In this document: positions 1 to 9,455 of the stretch, in pieces
Layout of the letters: every line of letters begins with the position of its first letter
How positions within the stretch are numbered: the first letter of the stretch is position 1
Origin: Deltaproteobacteria bacterium
GTDB lineage: Bacteria; Desulfobacterota; Desulfobacteria; Desulfobacterales; JAFDCJ01
NCBI GenBank assembly: GCA_019312835.1
Contig: JAFDCJ010000245.1
Span: 1-42,471, forward strand
Direction: 5' to 3'
DNA: 42,471 nucleotides
Made by a program: the position numbers and the translations under genes
The notes under the pieces: generated by a model
What the model was told of the DNA's origin: nothing
Databases searched by the model: none
What the model saw: the letters and a program-made list of their open reading frames with translations, nothing else

Positions 1-494
1 CCTCAGTACCGGTATCGATAAGTTGAGTATTTTTTTTAGCAGCTTTCATGTAGTCGGTCTAAAATTGTTCTGGGAAAGGACGCATTAATCTATGCCGGAA
101 TTCAGAGCCGATCCGGCATTGATAGTGGACTATCTGTCTAATTTTGCTTTAAAATATTAGGTTGTGCAAGTCAACATATATTTGCTAAAAAACTGAAATA
201 ATTAACTAAATTCTATTTAGTGACTGATTTTTAATTTCGGCCCACATGTATTAAATTGTTGAATTTTGTTTATCGAATGAATGAAATATTGTATTATTTC
301 GTTCATCCCTGCCAGCGTTTAATTTGCTTAATTTGAGATCTATTCAATTACTGAAAGTAAGGACTCGGTTCAGCAAGTCCTACTTGAGATGCCTTGTTAG
401 ATATGCCCCCCTGTGCTAAACAATTCACAGCCTGTTGCATGTCAAGTACAACAGAGATGGCCTCCCGGTCACCTACACCTGAAAGGAGCTGCTC
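1..494. other. AT-rich intergenic region with two dyads
   Basis: I see no supportable gene here. It is clearly more AT-rich than the coding sequence that follows. Two symmetric sequences stand out: ATGCCGGA at 92-99 pairs perfectly with TCCGGCAT at 112-119 around a 12-nt loop (no T-run follows, so it is not an obvious terminator), and arms 275-288 and 295-308 pair at 12 of 14 positions around ttgtat, which could be an operator. The last bases hold the ribosome-binding site of the next gene (aaaggag, about 7 nt before the ATG at 495). A long minus-strand frame entering at 348 is antisense to the DUF6125 gene and is not credited. Confidence 0.5.
275..308. promoter_or_regulatory. Imperfect palindrome upstream of DUF6125 gene
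   Basis: GAATGAATGAAATA (275-288) and TATTTCGTTCATCC (295-308) are inverted repeats matching at 12 of 14 positions, with a 6-nt centre. Size and AT content resemble a repressor operator, but no promoter hexamers at good spacing and no adjacent regulator gene were found. The regulatory role is inference. Confidence 0.25.
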
Positions 495-1013
495 ATGAAA
501 CTGGAAATCTTTGAAAATATGGATGCTACGGAATTGCGCCGATACATTCAATTTCTTTTGTGGCATTACCGCGTCGTGGATGCCTTCTGGTACCTCAACA
601 TCACTGAAAAATTTGACGAGACCACCGCTGACGAGCTGAATGAGAAAGTATGGGGCCGGGTGGCGTCTATGGCGGCCAAAGACCTTGTCAGCCGATTTAA
701 GATTCGGGAAAAAGGGTTGGAGGGGTTTGTCAGAGCACTGCGATATTTCCCCTGGTGCATCCTGGTTGGATATCAAATCGAACAGGCACCCGAGCAAGTC
801 CTTATATCCGTGCCTTCCTGCCCGACCCAGGTGGCACGAACCAAAAGAGGCTTGAATGAATATGCCTGCAAAGAGATGCACCGGGACGAATTCACCAGCT
901 TTGCCAGGGAGATAGATCCGCATATCCAAATCGAGTGCCTGTTTGCACCACCGGATCCTCATCCGGAGGATATGCATTGCCGGTGGCGGTTTACGATCGA
1001 GAATCAGGTTTAA
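495..1013 (+). CDS. DUF6125 family protein (ATC-hydrolase-like)
   Basis: A 172-aa soluble protein with no signal peptide or membrane segment. The C-terminal block matches DUF6125 as I know it: an [10 protein letters not shown] strand followed by PPDPHPED and a Cys-x-Trp-x-Phe end (residues about 140-166). DUF6125 is distantly related to L-2-amino-thiazoline-4-carboxylic acid hydrolase and is common in Desulfobacterota, often near acyl-CoA or sulfur metabolism genes; no reaction has been established to my knowledge. A central conserved Cys (in [11 protein letters not shown]) and EYACKEM are further family features. The ATG at 495 is preceded by a strong AAAGGAG about 7 nt away. The gene stands alone, with a 166-bp gap to the next. 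Family assignment is fairly secure; function is not. Confidence 0.8.
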   Translation: MKLEIFENMDATELRRYIQFLLWHYRVVDAFWYLNITEKFDETTADELNEKVWGRVASMAAKDLVSRFKIREKGLEGFVRALRYFPWCILVGYQIEQAPEQVLISVPSCPTQVARTKRGLNEYACKEMHRDEFTSFAREIDPHIQIECLFAPPDPHPEDMHCRWRFTIENQV

Positions 1014-1179
1014 GCCTTCTTCCCGGCGTGTCGATAATTCAGACCGAGTGCTTGAAACGAAAGGTATACGGTTGAAGGTATAGGGTATAAGGTGGATGGA
1101 ATTCTGTCTATTCTACAAACCTTGCACCTGGTAAATTCTTGCAAAAAGGTAAAATTGAAATCCAAAATCATAATTCTGT

Positions 1180-1794
1180 ATGTTAGAAACTAATGGGAAA
1201 TTCCCCATGCCCCTCGCTTTTGACTCCCTCAGCCATGGAACCATTGCATTTGGATTCTTTAACATTGAGACTGACATGCTGCTCTGCGACCGCTACTTTT
1301 TCTTTGCAGACGATTTTTGCGCAAAGATAAAGCAGATCGCGGGACACTCTGCAGAGCAAAAATATCAAACCGGGTGGAAGGTTTATACCATTGACAGCCC
1401 TGACGAAATCGGAGACCTGATGGGAGCTATACACGGGGCTCGCTACATGGGTTTTATCGGCGAACTCTATCGTTGCTACCCGTTTCCGCAACAACCGGAA
1501 GATTTCAAGCAGAACCCTGAAGGCGACCGAACCCAATCGGTGGTTACTGAAATTATTTCAAGGTATGCCAAAACCGAAGAGATACAGATAGCCATTGATA
1601 ATAAAAAGCTGCAAACCGCCATCGGCTGCTATCATTTCAATCGAGATCAATTTCAGGATTTACTAAAATATGTCTGGCGGGGCGGTTATCCGCGCTGGAA
1701 GAATGATATCAGACCGGCATATGTATTGGATATGAATCAGCAAATTATGGCCAACCGTGCCGGCATTTTCGAAAATATGGAGTTTAATGATTAA
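1180..1794 (+). CDS. Conserved-looking hypothetical protein
   Basis: 204 residues, soluble, no signal peptide. I do not recognise the family. The N-terminal FDSLSHGTIAFGFFNIETDML stretch is strand-rich and hydrophobic and looks like a structural core; two Cys occur near residues 36 and 47. The C-terminus is rich in aromatic and charged residues (YVWRGGYPRW). An in-frame TAA lies at 1171, so the gene cannot start earlier than 1180; a second ATG at 1210 is possible, and neither has a convincing ribosome-binding site. The reading frame is long, uses coding-like codons and has no competitor in another frame, so I take it as real. It is followed by the DHOD-like gene in the same direction, 135 bp away. 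Confidence 0.65.
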   Translation: MLETNGKFPMPLAFDSLSHGTIAFGFFNIETDMLLCDRYFFFADDFCAKIKQIAGHSAEQKYQTGWKVYTIDSPDEIGDLMGAIHGARYMGFIGELYRCYPFPQQPEDFKQNPEGDRTQSVVTEIISRYAKTEEIQIAIDNKKLQTAIGCYHFNRDQFQDLLKYVWRGGYPRWKNDIRPAYVLDMNQQIMANRAGIFENMEFND

Positions 1795-1929
1795 AAATGG
1801 TTGATATTTCTTTCCAAAAGCATTACGGAATATAATTTCAAATTCATCCATATGTTCATAAAGATTGAAACGCTGCCGTGTAAAAATGGCGGCTGTACTA
1901 TTGTTAACAACTGGAAAGGAGTTAGTAAA

Positions 1930-2916
1930 ATGGCAGATTTATCGACCCAGTACCTCGGACTGAAGCTGAAAAACCCTATAATCGCAGGCAGCTCGGGCCT
2001 GACCAATTCAGCCAAAAGCATCAAAGAGCTCGAAGCGGGCGGTGCGGGCGCTGTGGTGTTAAAATCTATTTTCGAAGAAGAGATCGCCTTTGAATATGAC
2101 GATATTTTGAAAGAAGCCGAGTCCAAGGGCTACGACCTCGACCAATTCGATTATTATGATTACAAGATCAAAGAGGACAATTTAAATAAATACACCACAC
2201 TCATCAGCGAGAGCAAAAACAGTGTGTCCATTCCTGTTATTGCCAGTGTCAACTGTGTTTACTCCCATGAATGGCTCGCTTTCGCCTCCCAGCTCGAAAA
2301 GGCCGGTGCAGATGCATTGGAGCTGAACATGTTTTTCCTGCCGTCTGATTTCGAACGCACCAGCGAAGAGAAAGAAGCCGCATATTTTCAGACCATTGAA
2401 AAGGTCCAAAAAGCGGTGAGCATACCGATTTCGTTGAAAATCAGCTACTATTTCTCCAACCTTGGGCCCATGATACAGAAACTGTCGGAAACCGGTATTG
2501 CGGGTCTGGTGCTATTTAACCGGTTTTTCAGCCCCGATTTTGACATCGATAAATTTGAGGTTGTGCCCTCCAACACCTTCAGCGCGCCGTCCGATCTGCC
2601 GATTTCCCTGCGCTGGATTGCCATTATGGCCGCAAGGGTAAGCTGCGACCTGGCAGCGTCCACCGGCGTACATGACGGTACAGCCGTTATTAAACAGCTG
2701 CTTGCGGGCGCCAATGCCGTTCAGGTCGTCTCCGCGCTTTACAAAAAGGATAAAAGTTATATTCAAGAAATGCTGAACACCCTGGAGGAGTGGATGACGG
2801 CAAAGGGGTTTAACAGTTTGGCTGATTTCAGGGGCAAGATGAGCCAGGCCCGCAGCAGCAACCCGGCAGCTTATGAAAGAATGCAGTTCATGAAATATTT
2901 CGGTGGTAAGGGTTGA
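1930..2916 (+). CDS. Dihydroorotate dehydrogenase-like flavoprotein
   Basis: A 328-aa TIM-barrel flavoprotein of the PyrD superfamily, subgroup of DHOD-like proteins of unknown function. Seen: the N-terminal QYLGLKLKNPIIAGSSGLT block, the central PVIASVN strand, and a C-terminal GGxH/GANAVQVVSALYK-type phosphate-binding region (STGVHDGTAVIKQLLAGANA). The catalytic loop is abnormal: where true DHODs have Asn-x-Ser-Cys-Pro-Asn, this one reads ELNMFFLPSDFER, so the Cys/Ser base is missing. It may therefore bind FMN without acting in pyrimidine synthesis; no pyr genes are nearby. Start: the frame is open from 1801, but the ATG at 1930 has GGAAAGGAG 7-8 nt upstream and matches the family N-terminus. 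Convergent with pgi, separated by repeats. Confidence 0.85.
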   Translation: MADLSTQYLGLKLKNPIIAGSSGLTNSAKSIKELEAGGAGAVVLKSIFEEEIAFEYDDILKEAESKGYDLDQFDYYDYKIKEDNLNKYTTLISESKNSVSIPVIASVNCVYSHEWLAFASQLEKAGADALELNMFFLPSDFERTSEEKEAAYFQTIEKVQKAVSIPISLKISYYFSNLGPMIQKLSETGIAGLVLFNRFFSPDFDIDKFEVVPSNTFSAPSDLPISLRWIAIMAARVSCDLAASTGVHDGTAVIKQLLAGANAVQVVSALYKKDKSYIQEMLNTLEEWMTAKGFNSLADFRGKMSQARSSNPAAYERMQFMKYFGGKG

Positions 2917-2930
2917 TGAAGTAAAATCGT

Positions 2931-3107
2931 GTTTAGTATTTGGTGTTTTGTGTTCAGTGTTTGAAAAACTGCTCTCACAAGCTGTCCTGCTCAATACAAA
3001 ACACGAAACACCAAAAAACTAAAGCTCATGATGTTGTGTTTGGTATCAAAGCATGTTTTGGTATCCGCCGAGTGTTCTACTAAATACCAAACACAACATA
3101 CCAAACA

Positions 3108-3110
<3 letters not shown>
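2931..3110. repeat. Double inverted-repeat element between convergent genes
   Basis: Two consecutive stem-loops made of degenerate words such as TTTGGTGTTTTGTG and ACCAAACAC. Outer pair: left arm 2931-2963, right arm 2993-3023, roughly 25 of 31 positions complementary. Second pair: GTTGTGTTTGGTAT at 3033-3046 pairs perfectly with 3084-3097. The right end reaches the pgi stop codon (3108-3110); the left end is 14 nt after the DHOD-like stop. It could serve as a bidirectional terminator or 3'-end protector for the convergent transcripts, although it lacks G+C-rich stems with U-tracts. Confidence 0.75.
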
Positions 3111-4841
<1,731 letters not shown>

Positions 4842-5051
4842 TCAGATTCTATTTATATATTACTTCTATCAAACTGTAAATTACTTACTTCGGTAAACGA
4901 CATCGCAGCAAATCGGAATGCTACTTTTTGGCATCGTCGGTTTCTGCGAAGCAGGAGGGTGCAGCCGAACCGGGGCAATTGCATCATGCCCGCCGGTTAT
5001 CAAGGAAGGGTTCTGAGCGTTTTCGGATGAGAAGCGAACCCGGATATCAGG

Positions 5052-5489
5052 TTATTTGAGGACTTTTCTCAGGTTGATGAAATTGCTGCGATCAAAACCA
5101 AGGGTTTTGAAAAATGAAAGCAGGTCCGAAGAATCCCAGCGCACCGAAGTATAGACGTTTTCGACACCCTGGGCCCTGTAGTGGTTCAAAATTTCTTCTG
5201 CCAGACTGGCACCGATGCTTTGGCCCATGTAATTGGGGTCCACCCCCAGGGTGGCAATCCAGGCGCTTTTGGGCATTCCAAAACCGGCCGTCAGAATATA
5301 GCTGATCATAAAACCCACAACCTTACCGTCCTGCTCCGCGACGAAGCAGGCCTGGTCTTTGCGTTGGGCATGTTCCTCTACAACGCGCTTGAAATCAGGA
5401 TCCACGGGTTTCATGGTGATGGCCGCATAAATCCGGCTAATCGCTTCCGCATCTTTTGTTTGTAAATGTCTTATTTGAACTTTATCCAC
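5052..5489 (-). CDS. GNAT-family N-acetyltransferase
   Basis: A 145-aa single-domain GNAT protein that transfers an acetyl group from acetyl-CoA to an unknown amine. The fold is evident: beta1-alpha1 (VQIRHLQTKDAEAISRIY), the central strand pair ACFVAEQDGKVVGFMI, and motif A ATLGVDPNYMGQSIGASL, a version of the R/Q-x-x-G-x-G/A pyrophosphate loop (QSIGA), then the C-terminal LLSFFKTLGFDR seen in RimI-like members. Start: GTG at 5489 with GAGAG 8 nt upstream; no ATG gives a better N-terminus. The downstream gap to pgi is about 290 bp. It may form a unit with the small DUF2080 gene 30 bp upstream. Substrate unknown. Confidence 0.88.
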   Translation of the reverse strand: MDKVQIRHLQTKDAEAISRIYAAITMKPVDPDFKRVVEEHAQRKDQACFVAEQDGKVVGFMISYILTAGFGMPKSAWIATLGVDPNYMGQSIGASLAEEILNHYRAQGVENVYTSVRWDSSDLLSFFKTLGFDRSNFINLRKVLK

Positions 5490-5519
5490 CGATAAGTCTC
5501 TCTTTCATCATGAAGTCAT

Positions 5520-5729
5520 TTAAATTCGGATGATTTTAACCTTGTGGCCCACCCAGTTGGGAGGTAGATACACCCGGCCGCTGTTTCCGCTTGACTTGAC
5601 CCGCTTTTCGATCATTTCTTCACCATAGATTTCAAACTTGACCTTGTTGCTGGGCATATCCTGGCTATCAGGCGTATCTACGACGGGCTCACTGTCATTA
5701 CCTGGATCTGGTTTCTTTTCGTTTGGCAC
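5520..5729 (-). CDS. DUF2080 small protein (putative transposon-encoded)
   Basis: 69 residues. The last 40 (KVKFEIYGEEMIEKRVKSSG, then NSGRVYLPPNWVGHKVKII) match DUF2080, a small family best known from methanogenic archaea and labelled putative transposon-encoded protein. The fold is probably a short beta-strand swap of the AbrB/SpoVT type, which would allow DNA binding; that is inference. The first 28 residues are acidic and low in complexity (PDPGNDSEPVVDTPDSQD). Start: GTG at 5729 with AGAGG about 7 nt upstream. No transposase or terminal repeats lie beside it, so either a remnant of a mobile unit or a domesticated gene is possible. It runs with the GNAT gene, 30 bp downstream. Confidence 0.75.
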   Translation of the reverse strand: MPNEKKPDPGNDSEPVVDTPDSQDMPSNKVKFEIYGEEMIEKRVKSSGNSGRVYLPPNWVGHKVKIIRI

Positions 5730-6050
5730 GTTAACCGCCTCTTTGGTTTAATAGCTTAAATCAATATTTTTTTCCACCGGCTAATAAAGAATCGCCTTCA
5801 TTTTTTCCACAGCGATTTTGATTTATCCGCATCAATAATGCGCTTTATTAAATTTAGGTTTCCATCGTCTTGATTATTGATGTAAGATGCTGTACATAAC
5901 CGGTTTCAAAAGCTACAATACAGCTACAATGTATCAGAGTCAAGTAAAAAGAAATGAAACGCGAAGCTGGAAGTCGGAATGCGGAATGTGGAAATAGAAA
6001 TCAGTGGAAAATTTCGCACTCCCCCTTCCGAATTCAAACAGGGTGATCGT
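5730..6050. other. Divergent spacer with degenerate inverted repeat
   Basis: The spacer separates the minus-strand DUF2080 gene from the plus-strand activase gene. The first 200 bp are AT-rich and featureless to me. Bases 5966-6036 hold a degenerate inverted repeat: left arm GGAAGTCGGAATGCGGAATG (5969-5988) and right arm around 6012-6036 (atttcgcactccccc then ttccgaattc). The same 20-bp left word recurs exactly at 14358-14377. The right arm ends 14 nt before the activase ATG. Confidence 0.6.
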
Positions 6051-6818
6051 ATGATTACTTGCGGTATCGATGTCGGTTCCATTACCACCAAAGCAGCACT
6101 GGCCAAAGACGGTGAAGTGATTGCCGATAAAGTGGTTTTTACCGGATACAATGCCAGGCTCGCCGGGGAAAACGTGTTTGACGAGATCCTGCGGCAAAGC
6201 GGTCTGACCCGCCCTTCGATTGATAAAATCATCTCCACAGGTTACGGTCGCAACAGTTTGGATTTCGCCGACAAGGCCATTACCGAAATTACCTGCCACG
6301 CCGCGGGATCCCATTACCTGGACCCCGAGGTCCGATCCGTTATCGATATCGGCGGCCAGGACAGCAAAGCCATTGCCGTCAACGCAAGCGGAAGCCCGCT
6401 GAATTTCGTCATGAATGATAAATGCGCGGCCGGCACCGGCAGATTTTTAGAGGTCATGGCCAGAGCCCTGGAAGTGGATCTCGATAATTTTGGTGAATTT
6501 GCGTTAAAAGCGCAGCACCCATCATCTATCAGCAGCCTGTGTACGGTATTTGCGGAGTCCGAGGTCATCTCGCTGATCGCCAAAGGGGAGCAGAGGGAGA
6601 ACATCATTGCCGGCATCCATGATGCCATCGCCGCCAGGGTGGTCACCATGGCCAATCGGGTCGGTTTCAATCCTAAGGTTATGATGACTGGCGGGGTGGC
6701 CAAAAACAGCGGGGTGGTCAGAGCCCTGGAACAAAAAATCGGGCACAAAATCGAGGTGTCCGCCAAATCCCAGGTGACCGGCGCCATCGGGGCGGCGATC
6801 CTGGCGCAAAGGGCATAG
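6051..6818 (+). CDS. Acyl-CoA dehydratase activase (HgdC/BadF/BcrA family)
   Basis: A 255-aa ASKHA-fold ATPase that, in characterised relatives, uses ATP to push one low-potential electron into a 2-hydroxyacyl-CoA dehydratase (or benzoyl-CoA reductase). Seen: the phosphate loop GIDVGSITTKAAL at residues 5-17, a second ATP site IDIGGQDSKA near 100, and the two Cys that in HgdC bridge the dimer's [4Fe-4S] cluster, C125 in NDKCAAGTGRF and C164 in SLCTVFAESEV. The GGVAKN motif near 205 completes the fold. The frame is open from 5979, but that part is an intergenic repeat arm; ATG 6051 gives the family N-terminus. No dehydratase alpha/beta subunits lie in the window, so its partner is unknown. Confidence 0.92.
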   Translation: MITCGIDVGSITTKAALAKDGEVIADKVVFTGYNARLAGENVFDEILRQSGLTRPSIDKIISTGYGRNSLDFADKAITEITCHAAGSHYLDPEVRSVIDIGGQDSKAIAVNASGSPLNFVMNDKCAAGTGRFLEVMARALEVDLDNFGEFALKAQHPSSISSLCTVFAESEVISLIAKGEQRENIIAGIHDAIAARVVTMANRVGFNPKVMMTGGVAKNSGVVRALEQKIGHKIEVSAKSQVTGAIGAAILAQRA

Positions 6819-6828
6819 CCCGGCGAGC

Positions 6829-7044
6829 CTATTTCTTGATAAGCAGAAACAGCCCGACCACACCACTTGCCGCGCCGCCAATATACAACAGCATTACCTT
6901 GTCCGTCGGTGCACCTGAAAATGCCTCTTTTAGCTGAGACCCGATTGATCCGGACATTTGATAGGCCCAGATTGCCAATCCAACACCGATCACCAGTAAG
7001 GCCAGGCCGATTATCTTCTTCAAAGGTTTGGATCCTTTCGCCAT
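6829..7044 (-). CDS. DUF3185 family small membrane protein
   Basis: 71 residues with two predicted membrane helices: IIGLALLVIGVGLAIWAYQ near residues 10-28 and LLYIGGAASGVVGLFLLIK at the C-terminus. Between them a short loop (SGSIGSQLKEAFSGAPTDK) carries the pattern of DUF3185, a widespread two-helix protein of unknown function. The Met at 7044 opens the family-like basic N-terminus MAKGSKPLKK; the longer frame to 7086 adds an unlikely MACEPRPIRQRKK leader. It is the last gene of the minus-strand group after the TmcB-like gene (63 bp away) and ends 10 bp from the end of the convergent activase gene. Confidence 0.78.
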   Translation of the reverse strand: MAKGSKPLKKIIGLALLVIGVGLAIWAYQMSGSIGSQLKEAFSGAPTDKVMLLYIGGAASGVVGLFLLIKK

Positions 7045-7107
7045 GCTCTTTTTTCTTTGTCTGATGGGCCGAGGTTCGCAGGCCACATGCTGCCTTCCGA
7101 ATTCAAG

Positions 7108-8439
7108 CTATTCATGCGCTTCCGGTTTCATATGATCCGGCACGATCATTGCCTCGACGATGATTTCCTTTAGCGACAGCACTTTTATCCCCAGGTCATA
7201 TTCCTCACCGAGGTCGTTGATCTGGTCGAAGCAGTTATGGCACGGTGCGATAACAATCTTGGCGCCCGTGGCCCTGATCTGATCGGCTTTCACCCGGCCG
7301 GACGCCATGCGCACCGGCTTGTATTTCGGGCCCATGGGCATGATGCCACCGCCCCCGCCGCAGCAATGGTTGTGGTCGCGGTTGGGTGACATATCACGGA
7401 AGTCCTCGGCCAGATAGGGGATGATCCGACGGGCTTCCTCCCAGAGTCCGCCATTGCGTGACACATTACAGGGATCCTGGTAGGTAACCGGTTCCTTGAT
7501 TTTTTTTGCGGGGTCAATCTTAATGCGGCCGTCCCTTAGGTATTCATAGAGAAGGCGCACAAAATGGACGACCTTCACCGGCGGATGGCCGCTATCGTAG
7601 CCGGCCATGTAAGGTCCTTCAAACACCATGGATCGGTAGGCATGGCCGCATTCGGTTATTAATATATTCTCGGCGTTCAACTCCTCTGCTTTTTCATAAA
7701 CATTTTTTACCTGCCGGCCGGCCAGTTCACGATCACCGCAGAACATCGGCAGGTTGGTGCAATCCCACCCAAAACTGGGTATGGTCCAGCTTTCGCCGGC
7801 AGCGGAGAGAATAATCCCGGCATATGAGATATCCTGTGGATAATAGACCGGTTCGCGCGGGTTGATGGTGTACATGTATTTGACGTCTCGCCTGTCAACC
7901 GGTATTGCCACGCCACGGTAGTCGTCTTCGGCTTCTTCGGCCATCCATTCGCAGGTGTCGATGAGCTCTTCTTTCGGTATGGCCATGTGATTGCCGGATT
8001 TACGGCAGTTTTCCGAAAATTCATACAGGCTGTGGGGTTTGAAACCCTGGGAATAGCAGACACTGCGAACAATTGCGATCATGGTGGCAACGTCGATACC
8101 AAAGGGACAGAAAACCGAGCAGCGTTTGCACATGGTGCACTGCAGCCAGGCGATTTTATAGCAGTTCTCAAAAAAATCCCGGCTTAGCCTTCCCTTGCGG
8201 CGATACATCTTTCCAAGGGTTTGTTTAACTTTATAGGCCGGGCTCAGCTGGGGATCGCGGTCATTGGCAAGATACACAAAACAGCTTTCGGCACACAGCC
8301 CGCAGCGCGAGCAAATACTGAGCCAGGTTCGGATGCGGGCACCCCTGTTGGCCTTCAGTATTTGACGAATTTTATCCTGATCAACTGGTATTTCGTTACG
8401 TGCAAACTCCTCTTCGAGAACGTCACTTATGTCAACCAT
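7108..8439 (-). CDS. tmcB: TmcB/HdrD-like iron-sulfur electron-transfer subunit
   Basis: A 443-aa cytoplasmic iron-sulfur protein of the HdrD/DsrK/TmcB group, thought to accept electrons from a membrane subunit and reduce a disulfide or sulfur carrier in sulfate reducers. Two [4Fe-4S] ferredoxin motifs are intact: CSRCGLCAESC (C43, 46, 49, 53) and CTMCKRCSVFC with a following Pro (C101, 104, 107, 111). Two CCG domains follow: the first is degenerate (FCGDRE...ITECGHAYR), the second is complete (DPCNVSRNGG, then NHCCGGGGGIMP, APCHNC). The length and N-terminus (KIRQILKANRGAR) fit TmcB better than the roughly 550-aa DsrK. Start: ATG 8439 with GGAG 6 nt upstream is preferred over ATG 8451. No TmcA cytochrome is nearby. 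Confidence 0.8.
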   Translation of the reverse strand: MVDISDVLEEEFARNEIPVDQDKIRQILKANRGARIRTWLSICSRCGLCAESCFVYLANDRDPQLSPAYKVKQTLGKMYRRKGRLSRDFFENCYKIAWLQCTMCKRCSVFCPFGIDVATMIAIVRSVCYSQGFKPHSLYEFSENCRKSGNHMAIPKEELIDTCEWMAEEAEDDYRGVAIPVDRRDVKYMYTINPREPVYYPQDISYAGIILSAAGESWTIPSFGWDCTNLPMFCGDRELAGRQVKNVYEKAEELNAENILITECGHAYRSMVFEGPYMAGYDSGHPPVKVVHFVRLLYEYLRDGRIKIDPAKKIKEPVTYQDPCNVSRNGGLWEEARRIIPYLAEDFRDMSPNRDHNHCCGGGGGIMPMGPKYKPVRMASGRVKADQIRATGAKIVIAPCHNCFDQINDLGEEYDLGIKVLSLKEIIVEAMIVPDHMKPEAHE

Positions 8440-8451
8440 CTGATACTCCAT

Positions 8452-8777
8452 GGTGCTAATCTAATTTTTAATTGTAAAAATTGATCGATTGCTCACCACA
8501 TGTTTACTTGCATGATAATAAATCACAAATTACAAATCACAAATAACAAACAAATCCCAATGACCAAAATTCAAAATCACAAAATTGAAGGTTCTGCCAT
8601 CGAGTTGATACCGTCTCTATTGTCATTCCTGCGAAGGCCGGAATCCAGTCTCTTCAAGTTTTGGTTATTGAGATTTCGAATTTGATATTTATTTGTTATC
8701 TGGTGCTTGGAATTTGTAATTTCAATTTAAGAATTCGATAAACATTGTATCTGGCAAATTATATAACGCTTTGGTGA
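8452..8777. repeat. Inverted-repeat element splitting tmcC and tmcB, with nested hairpin
   Basis: A long AT-rich stem-loop. Left arm about 8518-8590 (words such as ACAAATTACAAATCACAAAT and CAATGACCAAAATTC); right arm about 8656-8735, its reverse complement with scattered mismatches, containing TGGTGCTTG at 8701-8709. In the loop lies a different known type of repeat, GTCATTCCTGCGAAGGCC followed by GGAATCCAG (8622-8648), resembling the widespread GTCATTCC-GGAATCCAG (dRS3-like) hairpins. In transcription direction the element starts about 42 nt after the tmcC stop and lies between two genes expected to be co-transcribed. Confidence 0.75.
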
Positions 8778-9428
8778 CTACCAAGATCTCGCCCCCCGCC
8801 TACCTCCCATTTCGAAGCCGATAAAGGCGCGGGTGAAAAAGAACAACAGCATGTGGCCGAGTTTGGTGAAAGGAATCAGGATCAACAATATCTCACCGCT
8901 TATCACGTGTGCGATCATCATGGGTTCATAGGGGCCGAGCTGGTGGTATGCTAAAAATCCCGTCAAAAAGGGCAGGGCGGTGAGCACCAGTAGGATATAA
9001 TCCCATGCACCGGTTAGGATGCGTACCTCGCTGCGAACGATCCGTCGGATGATCAAAAAAACAATCGAAACGAGCAAAATAACGGCCATAACGTCTGCCC
9101 ATTGGTCCGGCAGGGACCACAGACTAATTCCGAAAGCCTCATCCCATAAGATATTATGGGCGTAGAGCAACAACGGTACCGCCAGCAGGGTAATATGGAA
9201 GGCAAAAACCACGAAAGTAAAAACCGGCTGCAGGCGCATGGCGGCACTGCCCCAGGGGACCATCCAGTGAAGGATCGATTTGAGGCCCCAACCAAAACTG
9301 GCATGGTTGTAGACCACGCGATCCTTTGTCTGGCTGAGTCGCCACAAATAGGCGATTCGAAGAATCAGACCTGCGGATAAGATGATGAAGGTGGCCCACA
9401 AGGCCGGCCCGGTCAGAAAATTGTACAT
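8778..9428 (-). CDS. tmcC: TmcC/DsrM-like membrane anchor subunit
   Basis: 216 residues with five or so predicted membrane helices (about residues 8-26, 68-88, 110-130, 140-160, 172-195), of the NarI/DsrM/TmcC cytochrome-b-like fold. Histidines placed in or near helices (H40, H54, H78, H90, H161, H174 region) could ligate haem b, but I cannot assign pairs without a structure. Role by family: passes electrons between quinone or a periplasmic cytochrome c and the TmcB-like subunit downstream. Start ATG 9428 with GGAGAGG upstream. It follows the cysteine hydrolase gene by 27 bp and is separated from the TmcB-like gene by a repeat element. Gene order C then B differs from the tmcABCD order I know from Desulfovibrio. 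Confidence 0.75.
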   Translation of the reverse strand: MYNFLTGPALWATFIILSAGLILRIAYLWRLSQTKDRVVYNHASFGWGLKSILHWMVPWGSAAMRLQPVFTFVVFAFHITLLAVPLLLYAHNILWDEAFGISLWSLPDQWADVMAVILLVSIVFLIIRRIVRSEVRILTGAWDYILLVLTALPFLTGFLAYHQLGPYEPMMIAHVISGEILLILIPFTKLGHMLLFFFTRAFIGFEMGGRRGARSW

Positions 9429-9455
9429 ACCAAATTGGACCTCTCCGGCGACCCC

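Noticed and set aside
348-977. Minus-strand 209-aa open frame
   Set aside because: Antisense to the DUF6125 gene, which has a strong ribosome-binding site and a recognised family pattern; the minus frame has neither.
4860-5045. Cobalamin-like riboswitch in the pgi-GNAT gap
   Set aside because: A gaagcagg/gtgcagcc stretch recalls such leaders, but no B12-box or family core was found and no cobalamin gene is adjacent.
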